Assembly: GCA_008508345.1 (NCBI GenBank)
Contig: QNGE01000846.1
Span: 45,565-109,564 of the forward strand
DNA length: 64,000 nt
Reading direction: 5' to 3'
Source: Paragonimus westermani
Taxonomy: Eukaryota; Platyhelminthes; Trematoda; Plagiorchiida; Troglotrematidae
Of the stretch, positions 51,980-60,133 are shown piece by piece. The position numbers were made by a program, and so were the translations under genes. The notes beneath the pieces were generated by a model. It saw nothing but the letters and a program-made list of their open reading frames with translations. It searched no databases and was not told the DNA's origin. Every line of letters starts with the position of its first letter. The stretch's first letter is position 1.

Positions 51980-52804
51980 ACACGTCGTGAGGACGGTACG
52001 ATACAACGTAAGGTATATGGTAAAGCAACTTGGACAGGACAGTATACAAATTTTAATAGGTTTTTACCTTTGAGACAAAAGAAAAGTCTAGTCCGATGTT
52101 TGCTAGATAGGGCCGTGAGAATTTGCTCAGATGACACCATAGAGGAAGAAAAACAGTTTATATCTAACACACTCCTTGAAACTGGCTACCCAGAACAGTT
52201 TATTTGTAAGCACATGATAGTTAGCACAAAGATAGGTGTGCCTCAAACTGTAGACAAAAAACCTGTCTATATTACTTTGCCTTTCAAAGGCAATAGTAAT
52301 GCTGAACATATAACCAGGAAACTCAACTTGGTGCTTAACAAAACCCATTTCGCAACTCAATTACGTATTCGGTTTACACCCACACCAGTTTTGCGTCCCC
52401 AGTTGAAAGATGTATTGCCTGTACATGTTGCCTCTTTTTGTGTTTACCGTTTCGTTTGATCCTGTGGAACAAGCTACATAGGCCGCACAATAAGGCGACT
52501 ATCTGAACGTATGCGGGAGCATCATCCGACGTGGCTAGCTCGAGAATCGATCAAGGTTTGTTCATCAGCTGTTGATACTCATTTGGTGGAACCCAATCAT
52601 CTGATCAACCCCACCCATTCGTTCAAGCCTATATATCGAGTCGGTGGAGCGCAATCAAAGTGGGTCAAAGGTCGTCCACTAGCTTTTGCAGAAGCCATCG
52701 CAATCCGCTTACATTCGCCTCCGTTATGCTCACAAAAACGTCTGGTCAAAACACTGAACCTTCCGTGGCCCTGTATTGATAGCCCGGATCGATCTGTTAC
52801 ATAA
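51980..52804 (+). mobile_element. Penelope-like element, RT thumb plus GIY-YIG endonuclease, one stop
   Basis: Best preserved PLE coding stretch. In a single frame from 51986 it reads REDGTIQRKVYGKATWTGQY (RT VYRKPTWTGQY motif), then FLPLRQKKSLVRCLLDRA and YPEQFICKHM of the thumb. The linker TPTPVLRPQLKDVLPVH follows, then the GIY-YIG domain: CVYRFV, a TGA stop at 52457-52459, SCGTSYIGRTIRRLSERM, EHHPTWL, and near the end FAEAIAIRLHSPPLC with NLPWP. The stop stands where relatives have cysteine (CSCG). Apart from it the frame is open to 52804. The RT palm upstream is missing, so the copy is 5'-truncated. The nuclease would nick DNA during PLE integration. Confidence 0.88.
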
Positions 52805-53010
52805 GAGTACCGATTTTCCGAAAACCGTTTACAACCCAATTCACTGGTGCCACATAACTAGATTTCACGAGTTTGAATAACTGAACGTTAATCATCACCA
52901 TCCCTCAACCCACGGATATACTACCCCTAGCGAACCCATGTAAATATGTTGTATTTAGCCTGATGATGAAGCACTGAAAACAAGCTTGTTTGCTACGCGT
53001 TTTTTCTCAT
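52805..53010 (+). repeat. PLE 3' tail
   Basis: Follows the GIY-YIG frame. 52950-52998 aligns with the tails at 9255-9305 (+) and 59017-58969 (-), and includes the hammerhead-like motif. Confidence 0.7.
52956..52995 (+). ncRNA. hammerhead-like motif in PLE tail
   Basis: Stem I tagc (52956-52959) pairs with gcta (52992-52995). CTGATGA is at 52960-52966 and GAAA at 52976-52979. Stem III is formed by the palindrome aacaagcttgtt. The cleavage base is T rather than the preferred C. Stem II (tgaagcact) barely pairs. Both catalytic boxes are intact, but weak stem II and the T make activity doubtful. Confidence 0.5.
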
Positions 53011-54889
53011 GACTAAACTGGGCATATTCACGATACACAATAAAAGAGTTTATTTACTACCAACGTGAAAGTCCAAATATTTGCTTGTCTTCATATTTTT
53101 CAAACCCTAATTCGGAATTCAGCTGTGCACAAACGAATGGACAAATTAGGCAGCTGCACTGATTCACAGAGGTCATAAAGGCATTCTTTTTGATTCCGGT
53201 TCTCAACGTTACGTACTACTCACTGATGTTAAAGAGTAGTGAACAAAGGTGAATGAAGAAATCTAGAAAAACGAAAGGCAACGGCAGGTTTTAAAAATTA
53301 ACCAGGCGAACTGTGTAACGCAACTCGCTGTGATATCAGTACGAGCTTTTTGATCGGATCCAATTTGAAGCTGACTCGGTAAAGTTGTTTCTGAGAAATT
53401 CTCCGTAGTCCTGAGCTGACTGTATTCGCAAGCTCGCAACAAATACAATATTGAACACCCAGTTTTAGCAATATGTTTCTCTTCGTCACTAAGCTGTTCA
53501 AATTGATATCTTAGCAAACACTCCGCAATTCATGACAGAAAACAGTACGGTAAATTTCGGTTGCAAAACCGTCATGGTAAATGCAAAACAAGGGAATATA
53601 ACTGCGGCAGAAAACTGTACCTGCGGTCATAGTTTTTATGATGCTGTCAGATTGCAATCCTGGTGTATGTCAAGGTGCCTCCGTAGACCTGGTACACTGA
53701 ATATCAGATCTTTGTAACCGATTAGCCGATAGTGTAAGTATACGCCTACTGTGTTTGCAGTCTGGATCCAAACTTGCTATCTTTCGTCGTCGTCCATGTC
53801 AGCAGGGCTTCATTTCGTACTGATTTTTCCCACAACTTTTGTGATGAATTAAACTGGAGAACCGGGAAATTGAAGAGGACCTCCTTATTTCAAAAGGAGT
53901 CCAGTACATTAGACATACTGTTGCGCTGTTTATGAGCGTCAAATGATGTCGTACAGCGAAATAAATCAAATGCCAAGCAATTCATTCAAGGGGGAAAAAC
54001 GGGTGGTGGTCTCGGCCTCCACTGTAGCGAGGAGAGCTTCAAAGATCAAATCGCCATATTGAAACAATATCCACACGAAAATAGTGCAAGAAGGCGTTTG
54101 GTGAATCTCTATCTGTAATGCGAATGAAGGTATATCTCTGAACCTGCATCTTCTATTTTGTTGCCAAACACTTTGGGTAGAGCCATCACTGGCAATCCAG
54201 TTTACTCCAATGTTTAGATAGAATTTCCGCCGAACCGGCCTGATAAACGAAGTTGTCACTGACACGCTCTTTGGGAAATACAGATATGTATCCACGGACA
54301 TACTAGCAATAAACGATTACCGATCGCGTGGGCACTTCAACCTTTGAAGTAAGCTGTATCAGAAGTTTCAAGAGCCAACGATCTTAGTGTTTAAATGTTG
54401 CAACGGCCTAAGTTCCAATTCGGTTCTTTTATTCAGTAATAAGCTCACATTCTACAGCAATTCAATGTCTTGATTTGTAGGCCTGTTACCATCAAATGCA
54501 AGGCTAGATCCCTATCTTCTAGAAAAACGAAGGGCTGGAAACTTCGGCGAAAGCACTAAGGCATACTGCGAACCGGTTGGATTGACAGTTGGCTCCAAAC
54601 AAACAAGGAAATTTCTCGAGTTGCACCACACTCTTGCTATTTATTGAGAACAGTTACACAAGTTTTAGGGAAGAGCTGAAAGGAACAGATAAAGGTAAGT
54701 TCTGTGCAAAAGAAAATTTTGCAAATTGGCCACAAGATTTCACCTTTTTCTTTATTCTACTCCTTAGATCAATCGATTTTTCAAAAATATATTATTTGTA
54801 AGAGTCGTCTGTTTAACTTTGATAGGGTGTGATTTTTGCCGCGGAAACTGATTAAAATGGACCTAGAGAGAGAAAATCCTTGAAAAAGT
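53011..54889. other. no recognised gene
   Basis: Open frames up to 111 codons (53966-54301, -) without recognisable domains. No repeat found. Confidence 0.35.
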
Positions 54890-55139
54890 CTTCAAGCTGA
54901 GTACGACTTAAATTTAATTGCGGCCTTTGCACTCTGGTAAACTTTCCAGACGGTATATTCTTGAAAGAAGCACTAGACTCAAATTTCGTTCACGCTAGAG
55001 CTCGTCAGAGGTTCACAGCCCTGTCACAGACGGGATTAGAACTCCGGCAACGCTTTCATGAGACAATCGTATTGATCACCACGTCATCGACCTCACTTTC
55101 GGCAAGACCGAATTACCATGTCTGAACGCTCAACCACTT
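54890..55139 (-). mobile_element. SINE copy with partly decayed hammerhead
   Basis: Minus-strand near-complete SINE. The 5' end near 55139 shares with the 42.2-kb copy the leader (agtggttgagcgttcagac region) and gaggtcgatgacg. The B-box region (gttctaatcccg) lies near 55040. The ribozyme region is 55014-54970, and the tail is near 54890. It faces the plus-strand SINE fragment that starts near 55206, forming a head-to-head pair. Confidence 0.72.
54970..55014 (-). ncRNA. hammerhead in SINE, stem I damaged
   Basis: Keeps CTGACGA (55008-55002), GAAA and the GTC-type cleavage site before tagtgc. The 5' strand of stem I has diverged and no longer pairs well. In stem II the fourth pair is C-G where the 42-kb copy has an A-C mismatch and the 60-kb copy has G-U, which fits a conserved stem. 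Probably inactive. Confidence 0.6.
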
Positions 55140-55205
55140 TTGCACATGAATACTCGTCAGTTTGCCAGGTCGTCTCATTAGGGGACAGTTACCCTTAAAA
55201 AATTT

Positions 55206-55355
55206 GGTCGAAGTTCTATTCTGACCGTAGCAAGGATATGCACTAACGACAAGCTATAAGGGGAAACAAAACTCAAATCCAAAGTTTTGTTTTGAAGGAA
55301 GCTTGCTGGAAAGTTCAACAGCAGTGATTACCTGTGAGTGATGCTCAACCTGAAA
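55206..55355 (+). mobile_element. SINE copy, ribozyme to tail
   Basis: Plus-strand copy aligned from gtagcaaggatatgcacta through the body (gcttgctggaaagttcaaca) to the tail gtgagtgatgctcaacctga. The ribozyme boxes are lost: the CUGANGA position reads ACGACAA. The head is not convincing. Confidence 0.65.
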
Positions 55356-57683
55356 TTCATCAAACTTCCCATTGCTACCAAACGACATCAAAATATCCAT
55401 TTCCCATTGCAAAGTATGATGTTAGTATCAAACCAGTTGCGCTCGAGTGACCTTCGCTGCGTCCATATGTGCGACTGACGGAACACAACGTCCCTGGCAC
55501 TATTTCACTCCGAAATGAACCTTTGTTACCTCACACAGAATCACTCATCGTAGTATGTAACCATTTTGTTGGAAGCGCACAAAACATATGCTCATGGCAT
55601 CGATAAAGCCTTAATACTAACTGAACAATTACCAATTTATGTTGAATTGGTTGTGGTTGGAATTTTGCATGTTCGAGACATGTGCACTAAATACCTGTAA
55701 GGACTTCTAGACAAAATATGAAATGGCTGTTTACATTTTCAGTATATAATAAAGTACACGAAGATGGTTGAGTGACACTGGTCCCATCAAAGTTCACGCA
55801 ATGGCCGATTTTCCATCAACTTTATGTAAATTCACAACAGAAACTCGTCGTTTTAAACAGATACCTCCAACCAATTACTCTATTCCAACGCAAAATATGC
55901 AACGAATGAATATAGGATTTTGACTTGGAGCTGAACGGCGTCCACTTAGAGGGCAACGCGAGGTACGGCCGAAGCAATGCAGTCTGTCAAAACGATAGCC
56001 TCATTCACGTCGTTGAATTTTCGATCACAGCTTTTGCCGCCAACTTTCACCAGTTAGCAACATAAAACGCTCCTCCCCACTGTATACCCGTGAACTTTGT
56101 TATACGCATTATCTGACGTTGACTCTCTGCTTTTCATAATCTGGAGCCAAAATTAATGTGTAATTTGGTGATCAGGTGAGCTCAGTTGAATGTCACTGTT
56201 TCAGGAGCTGGTTGTGTCTGAAAGTTTTAGGCAGCGGTGTTGTGAATTTACGGTTCAGTAGTACCATTTGAGTGGGTAACTACAGATGTTGGAATGAAGA
56301 CAACTTGAACTGTCAAAACAACAACAATCATTTGGATATCAAACCTTCGTGCTTCGGAAGACAGTGGACGAAAGCTAGGACAAAAACTTTGAATATAGAC
56401 TATCGAAGGTTATTGTTATTAGCGGGAGAAAATTCGTTGAAAAGGGTGACAACATTGAGTGGATGTAGTGGGAGCTGAAGTTTGGCTTACCTATGTTCTA
56501 GAGAAGTAAACACAAATCGTGTTTCGGTCACAAACGCAGTGTTTTACTGCCGCTGGCGAGGCAATGACAACACCACACGTCGGGAGTTATTCCCCGCACC
56601 ACGTGGTCGTTGCGGTAATAGCCCAGTTGAGTCTTATGCGGATAAAGGTTCCAGGGTTTTCATCTTTGTTCCAAACAACACATCTAAAACAGAATGGACG
56701 GTGACTCTTAACAATACATTGAACCATGATGAAGCCCACAAGAACGGCCACGTAAGCCATCTGTTGTCGATGCATTCAACTGTTTCCTGTGATTGTAATT
56801 TAAATAACACCGTAAGTTAGGAATGCAAATAAATTAGAGGAGATTAAATCTCCCACCAATTTTGCACAGATTGACTGATTGTGCAGAATATGCTATAGTC
56901 GAATAAAAGCACTAGAGTGCGTGTTCTTCCGCTACATAGAGCAAAAATTGCTAGGCAGATCCTTGTCCCTGGTATTTACGCTTGGTACACGAGCATCTCA
57001 ATCACTGCTGCACTGAACTCATCACACATACTTGATCGGATTGTCACACACAAACCCTCAGTCTCCTACCGACAGCAATCAGATTGCTCAATCATTTCTG
57101 GGGACAAACCCGTGCTCAGTGAACCTCAGTCAAGCTGAAGTAACCTACTTTTTGAATTATCAATTGAATCCAAAATGATACTGTTTGAAGTTCTCCACCA
57201 GAAATCCGTTGCTAACATACGGGCACCAGTTAGTATGGTAATAATGCTGATCGATATTTCTCTATTAACACAGTGAGGTTCTTTTGTCGATGAACGAGTA
57301 AGTGAGAGATTTGGTATGTTCTAAGTGGCACCTGTTTTCGAACAGAACACAATTTATATTGGCACTTATTGAAACTTCTTACTGCTGTTAGTGTTATGGC
57401 TTTTGCTAACAAACAACCGTTTTGTCTAGGTTAGACCATGCAACTGGGTGCAACCTAATATACTGTTAGCGAGCACGATACATTTTTATTAACCTACTGA
57501 AAGAGACATGGTTCTCTGCCGTGTATCAGTGCATGGACTTTCGTTGGAACGCCTGCTTCGAAAGAACGCTGTCTTTCAGTATCTCCACGTTGCCCAAAGT
57601 TGATCCACGAGCGTAGCAGATAATCAAGTGGAAACCGGCCAGCTTTCCCTTGTGTGGATAGTGAACAAACGGGTATCGCAGAA
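55356..57683. other. upstream flank of LysM exon; no element recognised
   Basis: About 2.3 kb. Plus-strand frames at 56482-56820 (112 codons) and others show no known domain. Promoter or upstream exons of the LysM gene could lie here, but I see no clear TATA-box, initiator or spliced-leader acceptor to annotate. Confidence 0.35.
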
Positions 57684-58019
57684 ATGGCGGAGACCAAGAA
57701 TTCAAAGAAGAAAAGTGAAGATTTGGCGGTAATCAGGAGAGAAGATCAAGCTGATAGCGTGGAGTCCGCTAGACGGAAACAAAAAACAAGACGAAGGGCA
57801 GGCCGTACCCGACTGGAAGGGATTGAATTGTTGTCGGCACCCACCAAACCATTGGTTGTGAAGCCACAACGGACGATGGAATATAAAGTGCAGCCTGATG
57901 ACACACTTTCCAGCGTAGTTGTTCGATACCAGTCGACACTGTCCGAGTTGTTTCAGGTTAACAGGTTGTTTTGTCGCAGTCTGTTCCCCGGTCAAATCAT
58001 CAAGGTCCCAAAAGCGATC
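57684..58019 (+). CDS. LysM-domain exon, OXR1/NCOA7 (TLDc) family homologue
   Basis: Probable first coding exon of an OXR1/NCOA7-type protein. In animals these proteins act in oxidative-stress resistance and V-ATPase regulation through a C-terminal TLDc domain. The chosen ATG at 57684 has G at -3 and G at +4. Residues 1-45 are polar and strongly basic (KNSKKKSED, RRKQKTRRRAGR). The LysM domain covers residues 65-109: TMEYKVQPDDTLSSVVVRY, ELFQVNRLF and PGQIIKVP. The lead-in VVKPQRTMEY and the NRLF...PGQ...VP pattern point to OXR1/NCOA7 rather than LYSMD proteins. The frame stays open to a TGA at 58125-58127, but homology stops at KVPKAI. A GT at 58020 (ATC|GTATGC) is a possible donor. GRAM-like and TLDc parts were not found downstream in this window. 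No clear polypyrimidine acceptor precedes it, which suits a first exon. Confidence 0.7.
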
Positions 58020-58127
58020 GTATGCGAAGTTCAGAGAAAACTAGTGGGAAATCTTAATCAAGTTGTGTTTGGGCTACTCACATTCATACTTAAAAACAGA
58101 CGAAACCAGATATCTGACCTGATCTGA

Positions 58128-58415
58128 TGAGGTCACTTTATCCAGAATATCAACCGCCGTGTGTGGAGTCGACCTTAGGTTACGTTTTAGTTACTGAATA
58201 TCTACCTACCCGACCGGTTGTACAAATTGTCGTCGACCCTTCTTAGCATGCTATTACAAACAACTCGTGTGTGAGTCAGCTACGTACAGTGATCGACTGT
58301 GTTTAAGCTAACACGATTAAAAAATAAAGTGTTTTACAGTACTTTGGAACTTCCCAGTTTAAGTTCGTCAGCCGCTTATCACGGTTGTTCACCGTTTCCA
58401 CTTGACCAGCTGAAA
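58128..58415. other. nothing recognised (probable intron)
   Basis: If the LysM exon ends at about 58019, this is intron. Nothing else is visible. Confidence 0.3.
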
Positions 58416-58444
58416 TGTGAGTGATGTACAACTTGAAAATAAAA
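58416..58444 (+). repeat. SINE tail fragment
   Basis: Only the family 3' end is present, tgtgagtgatgtacaacttg followed by aaaataaaa. It matches the tails at 18430, 42440 and 59.92 kb. Confidence 0.5.
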
Positions 58445-58929
58445 GTTGTATGTTCTCTGGTTTCGAGTTGAGATAACTGCTGTCAACAAGACTCCAATCT
58501 AGTTCGGCTACTAACCAGATAAAACCGAGTGCTGTGTCTCAAAATAACCCACCGGATTAGAAATGAGACCAATGAGTTCTGCAGGCAGAAGCATAAGCTC
58601 AATTGTCACGCATGACCGGTTTCTGTCATATATGAGCACACAAGACTGGAAACTTGGGCGATTTCTTGTGGATGCGGCATAACTACAATTTTCCGAGGTC
58701 AGATGTTACTCATGCGTTATGTAAAAAGCACATAAAAGTTATTCATGAATTGTTAAAATGGGGTGAAAATTGAGAGAGATAGAAGATTGCAAAAGGGATT
58801 AATCGAATTATCAATCCACCTTGGTTACACAATGTTAGTATTTCTGAAAAATGAGGACGTAATGTGCTTAGACCTTGACTTTGTGTATGACGGGATTTGT
58901 CTGCACTTAAAAAGCAATACTTTTCATTA
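58445..58929. other. nothing recognised
   Basis: Spacer between a SINE tail and the minus-strand PLE tail. Confidence 0.35.
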
Positions 58930-59121
58930 AATTCGTTCGAAAATACCCACTGAAGTCATGAGAACGACAAAGTAGCGAACAAGACTTGTTTTCCGTGTTT
59001 GATCATCAGGCTAATTACAACGCAATAAATTTGAAAACAGTGGCTAGTGTCAGTCAGAAAAACTGTCAAGATAGGTTAAGGACGACGTGCTTGTTATAAG
59101 TTACATGATCACTGTTCCAAA
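58930..59121 (-). repeat. PLE 3' tail
   Basis: Minus-strand tail following the GIY-YIG frame at 59122-59490. 59017-58969 aligns with the tails at 9.26 and 52.96 kb. Confidence 0.7.
58973..59013 (-). ncRNA. hammerhead-like motif in PLE tail (best of three)
   Basis: On the minus strand, tagc (59013-59010) pairs with gcta (58976-58973). CTGATGA is at 59009-59003 and GAAA at 58993-58990. Stem III AACAA pairs with UUGUU around a GUC triloop. The cleavage base is C (58977). Both catalytic boxes and the NUH site are intact. Stem II (nine bases, ucaaacacg) has at best one wobble pair, which is the main weakness. Confidence 0.6.
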
Positions 59122-59490
59122 TCATAGGCTTGATTGATTGTGGGACAGGGGAGGTTGTGTCCACACGAACTTCTTCTGAGCGCAGTGGTCAAGGTTGCGC
59201 AATCGGATGCTGATGGCTTCGGCAACGGTCAACATTCGAAATCTCACCATTTTTGATCGATTCCTTGGCACTCGGTAGACAATCCGGAAAGCATCTTTCT
59301 TACTGACAGAATGATTGGAGTCGGTCAAGTGAGCAACACTCGCGCTTGAGACAGTTTTAATCACACCACTGTTCAACCACGCAGGATGGTGTTCACGCAC
59401 TCTGTCCGACAATCGCCTTGTAGTACGACCAATGTATGATGCTCGACACGAGCAAACAAATGATTACACATAATAATTGGTTGTAAAACA
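59122..59490 (-). mobile_element. Penelope-like element, GIY-YIG endonuclease
   Basis: Minus-strand GIY-YIG domain. From 59490: a stop-interrupted start (YYV, stop, SFVCSCRASYIGRTTRRLSD), then VREHHPAWLNSG. Next comes SVAHLTDSNHSVSKK, FRIVYRVPRNRSKMVRFR, then AEAISIRLRNLDHCAQKKF. The YIG motif and the EH-P-W block are intact. The final NLPWP is replaced by a frameshifted end. It belongs to the same subfamily as the 8.8-kb copy and near the 52-kb copy. The reverse transcriptase is absent (5'-truncated). Confidence 0.87.
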
Positions 59491-59824
59491 TGGAGTTTGT
59501 CTTTGGGTTGTGACAAGGTAACTGGTGTATCAGTTTCTATTCAACACGTAAACGCCATCAAGCCCAAATACCGGTAAACCCAAACGACAGAGAACAGCCA
59601 ATCAGACTGCAGCCCAAGGACTCCAAGGAACAACCAGTCGGACATCAGGCCAAAGTTCAATTGCGACAAAATTAACCAATGGTGGGTCAGGTCAAATACG
59701 ACAGAAAGCGACCAACCAGAATTCAGACCAGTAGCTCAACCCACTCTGCTATATAACAGCAGGCATCGATCCAACTTCACCAAACGCCACATTCAAAATT
59801 ATACGCTGAAACACTCACGCACTG
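59491..59824. other. nothing recognised
   Basis: Spacer upstream (in element sense) of the PLE fragment. No RT motifs were seen. Confidence 0.35.
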
Positions 59825-59886
59825 ATGATATCACCTCGCTTGGTGATGAAACGTTTGCATCCCAAATACCAAGCTCGGCGAACATG
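59825..59886 (+). repeat. dispersed repeat shared with 28.07 kb
   Basis: See 28066-28135. Here it adjoins the 3' end of the minus-strand SINE at 59905-60133, so it could be part of a longer SINE tail or a separate repeat. Confidence 0.5.
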
Positions 59887-59904
59887 TCACTACCAAAACC
59901 AAGA

Positions 59905-60133
59905 GGATTTGGTTCATTTTCAAGTTGTACATCAGTCATATTTTGATCGCAACCTTTGCGTTCAGATAGACGTTCCAGCCAGCCTTTTCCGAAAAGTAGC
60001 ACTAGACTCGAGTTTCACTATGACTACAACTCATCAGAAGTGCCTATTCTTGTCACGGCCGGGATTTGAAATCCGGCCACGTGTTCATGAGACAACCGTG
60101 TTGACCACTGTGCCATTGACCTCGTATTAGGTA
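59905..60133 (-). mobile_element. tRNA-related SINE with hammerhead ribozyme (second good copy)
   Basis: Minus-strand copy. The head has A-box-like tggcacagtggtcaacacgg near 60115 and B-box-like ggatttcaaatcccgg near 60070. The hammerhead is at 60043-59999. The body contains ggctggctggaacgtctatc, and the tail is gatgtacaacttgaaaatga near 59920. The order matches the 42.2-kb copy, in the opposite orientation. Confidence 0.82.
59999..60043 (-). ncRNA. hammerhead ribozyme in SINE
   Basis: 45-nt minus-strand hammerhead. Stem I is gcactt with tagtgc: five pairs, with a U-U mismatch next to the core. The boxes are CTGATGA (60037-60031) and GAAA (60016-60013). Stem II is rich in G-U pairs (guugu with auagu around a 4-nt loop). 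Stem III is the same ACTCGAGT palindrome as at 42 kb, and the cleavage base is C at 60005. All core bases are present. Confidence 0.8.

Noticed and set aside
58122..58145. CTGATGAG box (ctgatgaggtcac) as another hammerhead
   Set aside because: No GAAA box follows within stem II distance and no stem I partner.
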